Assembly: GCF_021431925.1 (NCBI RefSeq)
Contig: NZ_CP090371.1
Span: 62,001-126,000, forward strand
DNA: 64,000 nucleotides
Direction of reading: 5' to 3'
Source: Halobaculum sp. CBA1158
Lineage (GTDB): Archaea > Halobacteriota > Halobacteria > Halobacteriales > Haloferacaceae
In this document: positions 55,349 to 63,424 of the stretch, in pieces
Layout: each line of letters opens with the position of its first letter
Numbering within the stretch: position 1 is the stretch's first letter
The notes under the pieces: generated by a model
What the model saw: only the letters and a program-made list of their open reading frames with translations
Database searches by the model: none
What the model was told of the DNA's origin: nothing
Made by a program: the position numbers and the translations under genes

Positions 55349-55706
55349 CAGCGTCACCTCCAACCCCTATGGAATCGCTTTGAGGAGAGGGTGAAGCGAC
55401 TCTTCAGCCCTCTTAATTGATGGCGAGAGGTTATGAATGGGTTGTCTCTCCCGGGCCGATCAACTGATCGTGCCAATCTTCCAGATAACCGTCTTCCGGC
55501 TGGTTGAATGTCAGTGCCTCTCCATCGTGGTCTTAGATGGCCAGTCATGCCTGTCTCGATCATTGTTTGCCCGTCTCCTGTGGTCGCTCTATAGCACCGA
55601 CTGCTGGTGCTGCCCTCGAGGATCTACCCCGGGTAAATAAGAATTATGTCAGGAGTGGGATCTCGATGACTCCGGCCGTATTTATGGACAATAGGTATGA
55701 GTGGAA

Positions 55707-55803
55707 TGCCCCGCTCAAAGAAGCGGTAAATTAGTTGCACCCTCCCAAAGGGCCAACAGCCCACCGCAGTCCGTGCGGTGAGTGCCGCCGACTGAGCGGG
55801 GCA
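55707..55803. ncRNA. Candidate three-branched structured RNA
   Basis: An 11-bp perfect stem (TGCCCCGCTCA 55707-55717 with TGAGCGGGGCA 55793-55803) encloses two further stem-loops: GTTG...CCC/GGG..CAAC (55734-55757) and CACCGCA/TGCGGTG (55762-55780). A competing hairpin CCGCT/AGCGG lies at 55711-55726. A TATA-like TATTTAT (55679-55685) is 25 bases upstream on the plus strand; a possible minus-strand TATA also exists, so the strand is unsettled. No terminator seen. Structure is from the sequence; an RNA is inference. Confidence 0.4.
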
Positions 55804-55898
55804 ACAGCATATAGTGACGTGATAAAAATGGGTGTAATACTGCCGGTAGATGTTGCAGGTTCTCCTCTTGATGACCTCACCTGACGTTCCCGCGGGAG

Positions 55899-55985
55899 CA
55901 CACACCCCGTGTCTTGAATGAATATCTCGGCCCTCCACCTCTGTAGAGTCTCGGAGACTCTGGCACACACCCCTCGTCTTGAATG
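55899..55985 (-). repeat. Two ORB-like G-rich repeats (minus orientation)
   Basis: Read on the minus strand, copies at 55964-55985 and 55899-55920 begin CATTCAAGAC and end GGGGTGTGTG, 65 bases apart. Between them is a perfect palindrome AGAGTCTC-G-GAGACTCT (55945-55961). The G-rich half recalls haloarchaeal origin recognition boxes. Copies in the opposite orientation lie at 57171-57333. Confidence 0.6.
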
Positions 55986-56083
55986 TAATTGCGAATCACG
56001 CTCCGTGAGAGAGGAGCCCTCACTCGATACTTTCTGTTATCGGAAAGGCAACATATTCTATCATACAGTGCATTGTCCCGAGT

Positions 56084-56389
56084 ATGGAACGCCGCGAGTT
56101 CTTCGTAGCGGCTGCTGCTACGCCCATCGTGGGGTTTCCCGACTTTGAGAAGGCGCAGAGCGATTCCTCGAAGCTTCCAGACTCAGATGATCCGATGGTT
56201 TGGTTTGGCCTGCTCTCCGTGGCTGTAGAAGCGCCGGTCGACGAGGCGGAGGCGCTTGAGGCAGCTGAGTGGATTCGTGATGACCGCGAGATAGAGGAAG
56301 CGATACAACGGGCAGCTCGGGACGAGTACGACGAAGATGAACTGATCGAACGGTTTGTTGCGACATCGGACTGGGTGGAGTATGAGTGA
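56084..56389 (+). CDS. Small protein with Tat-signal-like N-terminus
   Basis: A 101-residue protein beginning MERREFFVAAAATPIVGF, with an arginine pair followed by a hydrophobic stretch, much like a short twin-arginine signal. The rest is acidic and helical (DDREIEEAIQRAARDEYDED). The tatC genes of this window would provide the export machinery. No lipobox cysteine. The last eight bases overlap the next gene, so the two are likely coupled. Function unknown. Confidence 0.5.
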   Translation: MERREFFVAAAATPIVGFPDFEKAQSDSSKLPDSDDPMVWFGLLSVAVEAPVDEAEALEAAEWIRDDREIEEAIQRAARDEYDEDELIERFVATSDWVEYE

Positions 56390-56780
56390 CGAGCTTCCTT
56401 CACACTCTGAATTGGATGATCTCCCGGATGTGATCCTTGAGCCGCCAGAACGGTTCGACCGGATCGAGAACCGGATCGGGTGTTGTGGCGTGAAACCGAA
56501 CCTCGTCTATGGTGGGTATGTCCATCGGATTTGGGTGACGCACGCCGTCGATTTCGTTCGGGAAGTGTATGACGGAGATGTCGACGCCTATGTAGATATG
56601 TTCGCACCCAATCTCTGTTCCCCAGAGGTAGAGAAAGAAATGCGGGAAGCTGTCAAGCAGGCTCTCGAGTTCCACGACGAATACGAGCGAGAATTCGAGA
56701 CACTGCGTGAGTACCGAGAACAGGAGTGGCAGCGGATCCGTGAGGAGAGCAGTAACAGTGGCTCAGATACCGTCCAATAG
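56382..56780 (+). CDS. Small unknown protein coupled to the gene at 56084
   Basis: A 132-residue protein from the ATG overlapping the previous stop. Middle part GCCGVKPNLVYGGYVHRIWV has a Cys pair; the C-terminal half is a long charged helix (EKEMREAVKQALEFHDEYER, EFETLREYREQEWQRI). No family recognised. Together with the Tat-like gene it could form an exported pair and its cytoplasmic partner, but that is guesswork. Confidence 0.5.
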   Translation: MSDELPSHSELDDLPDVILEPPERFDRIENRIGCCGVKPNLVYGGYVHRIWVTHAVDFVREVYDGDVDAYVDMFAPNLCSPEVEKEMREAVKQALEFHDEYEREFETLREYREQEWQRIREESSNSGSDTVQ

Positions 56781-56990
56781 CTCCTGTAGCTCCCGCATTT
56801 TCTGCTCAGCTTCCCACTCCTCCGTCTTCTCGTGTTCTCCAGCGATTCGATAGGAGTGGGCGACGAGCGAGTTCACGCTTGCCAGAAAGTTCTGCATATT
56901 GTGTCGTAGCTGCTCGTCTGACTCGCTGCTTTCCAGCTCTTCGTAGTTCCTCCTCAGGATCTCCATTGTTGTGCCAAGGTCATCGGGCAT
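56763..56990 (-). CDS. Small helical protein, unknown
   Basis: A 75-residue, helical, acidic protein (MPDDLGTTMEILRRNYEELE; HNMQNFLASVNSLVAH). The end overlaps the end of the convergent gene by 18 bases, which is compatible with coding but not proof. No family recognised. Confidence 0.4.
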   Translation of the reverse strand: MPDDLGTTMEILRRNYEELESSESDEQLRHNMQNFLASVNSLVAHSYRIAGEHEKTEEWEAEQKMRELQELLDGI

Positions 56991-57341
56991 ATCCGGATCC
57001 GATGACTCAACCCTAATGAATGCCGGCCTGCAGCTGTTCTGACGTCTCTTTGACTGTGATGGCGTTCTGGCCTATTCCCGTAGGCACCATACTAACTTCA
57101 CGGCTCTAATCAGTACGTCACGACCGGGATTTTAGAGTTCCACGAGAAACAGAGGGGTTAGAGTAGATTTCATTCAAGACGTGGGGTGTGTGGGTATCCA
57201 ACTGGACTCCGGGACTGGTGAACTGTATTCTTGAGTTTTCATTCAAGACGTGGCGTGTGTGGGTGCTCAATTCAACTGCGGTGTCGATGATCTATACTCT
57301 CAAGCTTACATTCAAGACGTGGGGCGTGTGGGTAGATTTTG
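56991..57341. other. 351-base region without genes, containing three tandem repeats
   Basis: No supported gene. Its right half (57171-57333) carries three ORB-like repeats at an exact 69-base period. The spacer segments resemble each other moderately, mainly through transitions, so this looks like a diverged tandem array and not a CRISPR. Confidence 0.6.
57171..57333 (+). repeat. Three tandem ORB-like repeats, 69-base period
   Basis: Copies begin at 57171, 57240 and 57309. Each reads CATTCAAGACG followed by TGG(G/C)G(T/C)GTGTGGGT. They are the inverted counterpart of the two copies at 55899-55985. Inverted, G-rich repeats flanking about 1.2 kb resemble the layout of haloarchaeal origins. Confidence 0.65.
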
Positions 57342-57749
57342 TTAGTCCTCGCGTGGGTCGCCAACTGGAACATCACCGTATTCCGGACAGGAGACCCAGC
57401 CCTGTCCAAAGGCACCGCCGAGCCCCTCATCAGGTCGCCACTCGTGTTTCTCGCCACAGTTTGGACACTCGACCACGGGTGGATCGATCTTGATCGCTTC
57501 TCTGCGAATGTAGTGGTTGCCTTGATAGGAATCGCAGTGCTGGCAGACGTTTCCCCACACCTCTTTTTCGAGAGTGTTGCTGTAGACACGCTCAACAGGC
57601 GTGTCGTAATTCGCAAGGACATCGCCGATTGGTGTATCGAGATGATCGTGCCGTGGCCAAACAACAGGAGTGTCCTTACCACACTGCCAACACTCTGTGC
57701 GCCACGTCAGCAACTGATCGGCGTCGACAGGAAGATCATCGGGAAGCAT
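57342..57749 (-). CDS. Zinc-binding protein with multiple CxxC pairs
   Basis: A 135-residue protein with three CxxC pairs: CWQCGKD, CQHCDSY and CPNCGEK, and a fourth site CPEYGD in which the second Cys is replaced. This is enough to bind two zincs. It resembles small zinc proteins of haloarchaea that are poorly characterised. It is adjacent to the repeat array and read away from the operon at 57955. Confidence 0.55.
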   Translation of the reverse strand: MLPDDLPVDADQLLTWRTECWQCGKDTPVVWPRHDHLDTPIGDVLANYDTPVERVYSNTLEKEVWGNVCQHCDSYQGNHYIRREAIKIDPPVVECPNCGEKHEWRPDEGLGGAFGQGWVSCPEYGDVPVGDPRED

Positions 57750-57869
57750 CTTAACTAAGATTTCTCAGCACAGTATTTGATTGCTATCTTCAGCGTGAGT
57801 AGTCGCACGCCGGTATTCCACCAGCACGGTCTTATCCAAGTAGAGGAGTACCAGTCGCGATATGTCTAT

Positions 57870-57892
57870 CTCCCTTAAAAATATAAAGGGAG
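57870..57892 (+). promoter_or_regulatory. Palindromic promoter/operator of the 57955-60191 operon
   Basis: CTCCCTT (57870-57876) and AAGGGAG (57886-57892) are perfect 7-bp inverted arms; the loop AAAAATATA is itself a TATA-like sequence. A regulator that binds the arms would block TBP. The ATG at 57955 lies 63 bases downstream, so a short 5' leader is expected, unlike most genes in the window. Confidence 0.5.
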
Positions 57893-57954
57893 CTTCCGTT
57901 GGTCAAAAGCAGAACTATCGTAAGTGCAGAAAGAGAACATCAGACAGGTGAACG

Positions 57955-59019
57955 ATGGAAACCGACCCACGTATCGACGCAACCACTCTCGACGACTTTC
58001 TTCTCGCGGCTCGTGAGCGGATGCGCGATGACGGTCGGATCAACTTTCGCGTCGTCTGTGTAACATCAGAGTTGGAGTGGGAGGATTTTCTTACTCGGTG
58101 TAGAGGCTGGTTTGACATCGAAGAACAGGGTGATTTCTATGAACTGCACGCAACATACACGAAGCACAACAAGAAGTTTGATGTCTTTCTCTACCTGTTC
58201 CGGCATCCCGAGACGGGATCGCCAACCTTCCTCACTCTGAACTCGCACGACGACTTCCGCCGGACAGCAGACTCGATGATCACCCGGGCCGAAGGAATCT
58301 ACTATATGTGGTTCCCGCCTGACGAGATGTCTTTGCTGAAGGAGCAGATTCTTGACGAGGAGGGCAGTCGTCTAATCAAGTTTGAGGGCAAGAAGTTCGG
58401 TCGTGACCGGAAGTACGAGGAAGAGCGGAGACCGGGGACTCGCCGTGAAGGTGAATACGCCGGTGAAGATGCCGCAGAGACTCTTGAGGAACGGAAGAAA
58501 GAGTACGGGATTACGCCCACCCATCTCTACTTCGAATGGCCGACGAAGGGCGACTTCCACTTCCGCGACGAAGGTGAGTTCGTCCTCACGCGTGGCGACC
58601 CCAAGTATTTCTTCAATGAAATAGTCACTTCGGGCCTCAACGAGGTTGAGCCGCTCAACACCGCAATCAAAGCCTCGGAACTCCACATCGTAGAGCAGCA
58701 AGGCGTTCAGCAAATCGAGAAGGAAACCTTAGAGATCAAGCTGACGAAACCGCTGGAATATGAAGAGGCCGACGACCTCATTAATCAGATGAAAAACGTC
58801 GGTTTCTACCCGTACTCCTATCAAGCTGCCGAGGGCAGTCTACTTCTTAACGGCCGCATCGTTGACGAGTCGAATGGCGGGATGATTTCTCTCTCGACTG
58901 ATGGCGAGGTTCTTTCTGTTCTCCCGCGGTACGAGTCTGGCTTCGACTCTCTCCTTCGATTCTACCGATTCATCGTGGAGCAAATTGACGCCGATGCCAC
59001 CGTCGTGGGGGTGTCCTGA
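57955..59019 (+). CDS. Unknown protein, first gene of a two-gene operon
   Basis: A 354-residue protein not recognised. N-terminal third helical and mixed (DDFLLAARERMRDDGRINF; HDDFRRTADSMITRAEGIYY), a very charged segment near 150-185 (RDRKYEEERRPGTRREGEYA), then strands and helices in the second half. No catalytic motif visible. It ends with TGA overlapping the ATG of the next gene by one base. Composition is nearer to the core than the early island genes. Confidence 0.55.
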   Translation: METDPRIDATTLDDFLLAARERMRDDGRINFRVVCVTSELEWEDFLTRCRGWFDIEEQGDFYELHATYTKHNKKFDVFLYLFRHPETGSPTFLTLNSHDDFRRTADSMITRAEGIYYMWFPPDEMSLLKEQILDEEGSRLIKFEGKKFGRDRKYEEERRPGTRREGEYAGEDAAETLEERKKEYGITPTHLYFEWPTKGDFHFRDEGEFVLTRGDPKYFFNEIVTSGLNEVEPLNTAIKASELHIVEQQGVQQIEKETLEIKLTKPLEYEEADDLINQMKNVGFYPYSYQAAEGSLLLNGRIVDESNGGMISLSTDGEVLSVLPRYESGFDSLLRFYRFIVEQIDADATVVGVS

Positions 59020-60191
59020 TGACAAGCAAAGATCTCGATGCACGGATCGAAAATCTCCCCGAGGAGAAACGCGAGGAGTTTGAGGCTCGAATTGAGCCAT
59101 TCGAGGAAGAGTTACATGAAGAGTTGTTTGACCAACATACGAGCGAGATTGAGAACCAGATCACGGATGACGAGGCCGAATTGAGTGACTTCAACGTCGT
59201 CGTCTCCGGATTTCTTGAACGGGATGGCACCGAGTACACGTTCATTAGGACGGAACCCCTCATACACGAGCAGGACAAGAACTTCGACCTGCTTGTCGCG
59301 GCCCCCTCAAAAGGGGTAGCGGTGCTAGTTGAGATTGAACGCACGCTTCTTGACCGGCTTCCGGGGAAACTCTCGAAATTCGAGGGTAAGATGGATGTCG
59401 TCAAGTCTAACGGGGCCGACTTTGACGTGAATGAATACTTCGAGAGGGTACTATCGATCAAGCCCGACGAGACCGATTACGTCCTCTCTTCCCAGCACCT
59501 CGGTGAGAGTGAACTCCGGGATGCGGCCGCTGCCGAAGACCTCAATTTCATCGCATGGTTGTTGGGATCCCATGGGAACACCTGTCGAATCAAGGACTTC
59601 ACCATCAAGACAGACAGAACAGCTCCCTTCGACGGACACGCGGATGACGAGTTGACAGAGTACATCCAGACAGAGTTGGCCAAGGGAGTTGAGAAGCAGG
59701 ATTACGTCAGCTTCACCTACTCCTCGTCGAAGTATTTGAAGCTGAAGCATATGTCGATCGCGCTGGTTAACCGATACCAGCGGCACTCCGAAGACGGCTC
59801 GTTTGATTACGAGGATTGGAAGCGACTGTTTGAGGCGGACGTTGATTTGTACAACTACCTTGAAGAGGAGAAGCGGACGCTGTTCAAGCGATATATCAAG
59901 TACGCGAAAGAGATTGGCGTCGTCACGGTTGAGGAGGACAACGGTGACCGTTTCGAGAACAAATACCGAGTGAAGTCGCGGGCAACGAAGGATCAGGAGA
60001 AGCTTATTGACGAGTTGATGGAGAAAATGGCGAAGACACGGATGGAGGAAGACTTTGAGGAGGCGTTGCGCGAGAAGAAAGAGCAGATTGTGACTGAACT
60101 GGAGCAGGATCACGCGACCGGTGGCACGACATTATTCGATTTCGAGGGCATCGAACTTGAGGAAGACGACGCTGAAGCGGATGATGATTAA
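59019..60191 (+). CDS. Unknown coiled-coil protein, second gene of the operon
   Basis: A 390-residue protein coupled to the preceding gene. Residues about 30-120 contain HEQDKNFDLLVAAPSKGVAV followed by LVEIERTLL, reminiscent of a PD-(D/E)XK core (D in a strand, then E-x-E in place of E-x-K). The C-terminal 130 residues are highly charged helices (DQEKLIDELMEKMAKTRMEED, ALREKKEQIVTELEQD). No family recognised. If the nuclease resemblance is real, this pair could be a defence module. Confidence 0.5.
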   Translation: MTSKDLDARIENLPEEKREEFEARIEPFEEELHEELFDQHTSEIENQITDDEAELSDFNVVVSGFLERDGTEYTFIRTEPLIHEQDKNFDLLVAAPSKGVAVLVEIERTLLDRLPGKLSKFEGKMDVVKSNGADFDVNEYFERVLSIKPDETDYVLSSQHLGESELRDAAAAEDLNFIAWLLGSHGNTCRIKDFTIKTDRTAPFDGHADDELTEYIQTELAKGVEKQDYVSFTYSSSKYLKLKHMSIALVNRYQRHSEDGSFDYEDWKRLFEADVDLYNYLEEEKRTLFKRYIKYAKEIGVVTVEEDNGDRFENKYRVKSRATKDQEKLIDELMEKMAKTRMEEDFEEALREKKEQIVTELEQDHATGGTTLFDFEGIELEEDDAEADDD

Positions 60192-60524
60192 GTCTTAGTG
60201 AAGGAGAAAGTACGATAAACTCTTGTCACAGAATTCAGTTCGCGTTCTCACACACCCCATCTGTGAGAGTATGCATGCAAAGTGAGTACTAGCACCCGCG
60301 CGAACGGGGGGAGCGTGATTCACTGAACCGAGGTCGAAGGTCGAGGTTCAGCCTTTTAAAATAGATTTTTGGGAGTGATTCCCGTAGCGAGCGAAGCGGG
60401 CGAGGAAATCCGACCGGAAAAAGTACGATGTATTGAACGAATACTGCTTGAGAGTGGAAACGGTCTATGTGACTCTTCCCCATAAGCAAATTCATATATC
60501 CAATACGTACCACGATTGTAAGTA
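60192..60524. other. 333-base gap between operons, hairpins and promoter
   Basis: No gene seen. Contains CTCACA..TGTGAG (60247-60252 with 60262-60267), a hairpin that includes a short ACACACCCCA piece like the G-rich repeats, then a CCCG-TAGCGAGCGAAG-CGGG element at 60381-60400, and the TATA-like TTCATATATC (60491-60500) 25-34 bases before the ATG at 60525. Confidence 0.55.
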
Positions 60525-61898
60525 ATGAGCGACGCGGAACTATTAGACGACCTCTCTGGCTTCGAGTTTGAGGATCTGATGGAGGATGTTTTCCGGAATC
60601 TCGGCTACGAGAACGTTCGACAGGCCGAGCGTACAGCCGACAAAGGACGGGACATCCTTATGGAAGAGGTCGTCGACGGAACGCGTCGCGCAATCGTCGT
60701 GGAGTGCAAGCACACCGGTTCGGTTGGCCGGCCCGTGGTTCAGAAACTCCACTCGGCGGTGTCGACGTTCGACTTCGACGGCCCCAAACGCGGCATGGTC
60801 GTGACGACAGGCCGGTTCACCTCGCCGGCAAAAGAGTACGCTGACGACCTCCGCGAGGCCGGCGATCCCCATGCCATCGAACTCATCGACGGTACCGACC
60901 TGCGAGAGATCGCCGACGAGATCGGCCTTGATCTCTACAACGGCCGCATCGAGATCATCTGTGACGAGACCCTGCGCCCGTTCGATCCCACCAGCGGTGT
61001 CGATGCTCCCGTGCGCGAGGCCTTCCGCGACATCGACAACATCGACGCGGGTGAGATACCAACGCCCCAAGCACGGGCGGAATTCCAGCCGGTCGTCCTG
61101 ATCACGGCGGATGTCAACGCCGTGTTCGAAACGTCGGTCGGCGTCATCCATCGTGTTGACGAAACCGACCGCTTCGTCGTCCACGCTCGGCGAGGACGGC
61201 CCGACATAATGAAAGGGGCGGTTCGTAGGCTCATTCAGGAGAACAGGCGCCAGACGACCGATCTGGATGAAGACGAGTTCGCCGATGTGTTCGATGCCAT
61301 CGACATCCACCGGTTCGGCCAGACTGAGACAGAATACAAGGACTGGGCCGTCGACCGCCTACAGGAGCGCCACACCACGACGGTCTCCTACACCGGCGAC
61401 AACAACGTCACCTACACCAAGACGTGCGAGCCGAATCAGTCGGACATCTCAGTGCAGTCGATCACTCCGATCTACCTCCCGGAGATCCGCCAGACCACAC
61501 GTCTCCAGCAGTACGAGTACCCCTACGAGTACTATGCCGCTGGCCCGTCACGCGTGACAGTTGAGGATGGCATCCATCGGTGTGTCCACTGCGAGACGGC
61601 CGGACAGGATACCGACTACACGTTCTGTACCAACTGCGGGAGTATCAACTGTCCAGACCACACCAAGACGGAGCGGCTGGAACAGGCGCCCGTTTGCACG
61701 GGCTGTGCCGTCACCGAGCGATTCGCGTTCAAGACGAAGTACTTCTACGACGAGGAGAATCTGGAGACGTTCCGTGCCGAGTACGAGGAGATGCCGCTGC
61801 ACGAAAAGGCACGAGAAAATCCACCTCTCGTTGCAGGTGTACTGGTATCGATGCTTCTTGCACTCATAGTCGGTCTCGTCAGTACAGGCATCATCTGA
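60525..61898 (+). CDS. Mrr-like endonuclease with zinc ribbon and C-terminal membrane helix
   Basis: A 457-residue protein. Residues about 10-130 are an Mrr_cat nuclease: FEFEDLMEDVFRNLGYENV, TADKGRDILMEE (Asp), RAIVVECKHTGSVG (E-x-K as ECK), KRGMVVTTGRFTSPAKEYAD. A long middle region of unknown fold follows. Residues about 345-405 carry several cysteines (CVHCETA, CTNCGSI, CTGCAV), and the end is one membrane helix (LVAGVLVSMLLALIVGLV). Mrr proteins cut modified DNA. The membrane anchor is unusual and could place it at the site of phage DNA entry. Confidence 0.83.
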   Translation: MSDAELLDDLSGFEFEDLMEDVFRNLGYENVRQAERTADKGRDILMEEVVDGTRRAIVVECKHTGSVGRPVVQKLHSAVSTFDFDGPKRGMVVTTGRFTSPAKEYADDLREAGDPHAIELIDGTDLREIADEIGLDLYNGRIEIICDETLRPFDPTSGVDAPVREAFRDIDNIDAGEIPTPQARAEFQPVVLITADVNAVFETSVGVIHRVDETDRFVVHARRGRPDIMKGAVRRLIQENRRQTTDLDEDEFADVFDAIDIHRFGQTETEYKDWAVDRLQERHTTTVSYTGDNNVTYTKTCEPNQSDISVQSITPIYLPEIRQTTRLQQYEYPYEYYAAGPSRVTVEDGIHRCVHCETAGQDTDYTFCTNCGSINCPDHTKTERLEQAPVCTGCAVTERFAFKTKYFYDEENLETFRAEYEEMPLHEKARENPPLVAGVLVSMLLALIVGLVSTGII

Positions 61899-62073
61899 CT
61901 GAGGGAGAACTCTATCGCAAATCGCTCCCCGTCAAGTACGTCGTTTGCCGTCGAATCGGTCTGTGAGCCGCTCCTTTGGGGAGTAACTCGGCAAGATAAA
62001 CTGGCTACCACCTTCTTCGGCGAGAGCTTACGACCTTCTCGACCACTGGGTCTTCCCGGGTGCGCAGGCAGTA

Positions 62074-62631
62074 TCAACCATTGAGGGCTGATGGCCCACC
62101 GTGGTCGCCTGAGTCGGTGTAGGCCTCGACGGCCTCTGTTGCGTCTGCGAGCGCGAGTGCGGCCCGTGCAAGCTTCAGGTTCCGATGCGTCGTCTGCCAC
62201 TCTGTCACTGCCGCCGCATCCAGTTCTGTGTCATCGATGGCCGCGGCGCGTGGGGATTCTGCGCCGGTCTGTTCCTCGAATTCCCGGACAGTCTCGCGAA
62301 GCTCTGTGACGCGAGCCGAAAGCGTCTCAACATCGACCGAATGGAGGATCTGCCCCGCGCGTTCGAGGACAACCGAGCGGGGAGCGCGTTTGTACCGCGT
62401 CCCGTTCTCATCCGGCGGGGAGGCTGTCTTGACGAAGCCCTCCTCGGCGAGGATATCCAGATGCTTGCGTGCAGTCGTCTCCGAGATTAGCGCCCGTTTG
62501 GCGATGGTGACGACCGACTGGGGGTCGTACGTCCGTTTCATCACGGTGCGAACGCGCTCGCCGGGGTTGGTGTCCGCCGCCCACTCCTTGGTAACACGCT
62601 TGTTCACGTTGGTGGGACGGTCGTCGGCCAT
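62074..62631 (-). CDS. Winged-helix transcriptional regulator (ArsR/DUF7342-like)
   Basis: A 185-residue protein: a helix-turn-helix at residues about 25-75 (SVVTIAKRALISETTARKHL, then LAEEGFVKT and a wing TRYKRAPRSVV), followed by a long helix (ARVTELRETVREFEEQTG) and a helical tail. It matches haloarchaeal ArsR-like regulators with a C-terminal coiled coil. Targets unknown; the small genes to its right are candidates. No metal ligands visible. Confidence 0.8.
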   Translation of the reverse strand: MADDRPTNVNKRVTKEWAADTNPGERVRTVMKRTYDPQSVVTIAKRALISETTARKHLDILAEEGFVKTASPPDENGTRYKRAPRSVVLERAGQILHSVDVETLSARVTELRETVREFEEQTGAESPRAAAIDDTELDAAAVTEWQTTHRNLKLARAALALADATEAVEAYTDSGDHGGPSALNG

Positions 62632-62773
62632 ACGTCATCTCGTGGACGCGGATTAATTTATTTTGGGAGCAGCATACCTGTTCCCTGTCAGCCGCGATAT
62701 CCATACAGAACACCAATGGTTCACGCTTTTGCTGTAGCCGGCTCTTTTCTCCTTTGGGGTGTAATATCCGAAT

Positions 62774-62959
62774 ATGGACGTGATCGAGGCTCTGGATAAG
62801 TTGCGTGAGGGCGAGATTGAGGCCGACGAAGTCCGTGAAATGCATTCGGATATAGACGGGATAGAACGATCGATCTCGGTCGCTATCGTACAGCGCGAGC
62901 AGACAATGGACGAGGATGAATTTAAGCAGTCATTTGAAGCGGATTTCGAGTTGGAGTGA
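62774..62959 (+). CDS. Small acidic protein, unknown
   Basis: Sixty-one residues, acidic and helical (MDVIEALDKLREGEIEADEV; ERSISVAIVQREQTM). No family recognised. An ATG with a plausible A/T-rich promoter (ATATCCGAATATG) supports expression. It lies 44 bases before the next gene on the same strand and may be in one operon with it. Confidence 0.45.
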   Translation: MDVIEALDKLREGEIEADEVREMHSDIDGIERSISVAIVQREQTMDEDEFKQSFEADFELE

Positions 62960-63003
62960 ATCCGACGCCGGCAACTAAGTTACCACACGGAGGATCCGGA
63001 GTC

Positions 63004-63354
63004 ATGACCGATGACCTCCCCGACTCCATCCGAGACGCGCTCAACGATGCCAAGGAGGCATTCGAGCCACCTGCCGATCCCGACGAACTGGAGCCCGACT
63101 ATCCCGCCGATATGACCCCGGAAGAGCGGGTCGATCACGTCCTCACGAACGAGTACCCGCGGTGGCGGGGGATGGAGTGGATCGCCGCTGCCGCCGACAC
63201 TGATATCGAGCAGGCGCAAAGCGTTGTCCGAGAACGCCTCTCCGAGGGGGAAATTGAGGCCTCCGGTGAGGGAGTGAGGCGGAACCGGTATCACGTCTAC
63301 TTCGAGGAGGTCGAGGAGCTGACTGAGAAGCTGGACGATCGGGGCCAGATCTGA
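63004..63354 (+). CDS. Small unknown protein with helix-turn-helix look
   Basis: A 116-residue protein from the ATG giving MTDDLPDSIRDALNDAKEAF; an upstream in-frame ATG is less likely. MEWIAAAADTDIEQAQSVV followed by RERLSEGEIEASGEGVRRNR reads as helix-turn-helix then a wing, with a short C-terminal strand/helix. It could be a regulator of the small genes here. No family assigned. Confidence 0.5.
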   Translation: MTDDLPDSIRDALNDAKEAFEPPADPDELEPDYPADMTPEERVDHVLTNEYPRWRGMEWIAAAADTDIEQAQSVVRERLSEGEIEASGEGVRRNRYHVYFEEVEELTEKLDDRGQI

Positions 63355-63424
63355 TAGTCTGGTCGGGAATGGGCTGTCACCCAGTCGACCGACCAGTCGG
63401 GAAATATGCTCGAGTGACCGTGAC

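Larger units (their letters stand above)
55349..56083. other. 735-base region without genes, containing RNA and origin-like candidates
   Basis: No convincing protein gene is present; the frames in it are short and non-acidic, unlike haloarchaeal proteins. It holds a structured element at 55707-55803 and two minus-strand ORB-like repeats at 55899-55985 with a perfect palindrome between them. The promoter of the gene at 56084 (ACATATTC at about 56051) lies at its right end. Confidence 0.6.

Noticed and set aside
57171-57333. Possible CRISPR array: repeats of about 25 bases at a fixed 69-base period
   Set aside because: Only three copies, a period that never varies, and spacers that resemble each other (mostly transitions). 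This fits diverged tandem duplication, and inverted copies occur nearby; no cas genes are in view.
57188-57493. A coding frame through the 69-base repeats, giving a 23-residue protein repeat
   Set aside because: The residues (Phe/Lys/Thr/Trp-rich) are unlike haloarchaeal proteins, no promoter is evident, and most of the right part is antisense to the zinc protein at 57342.
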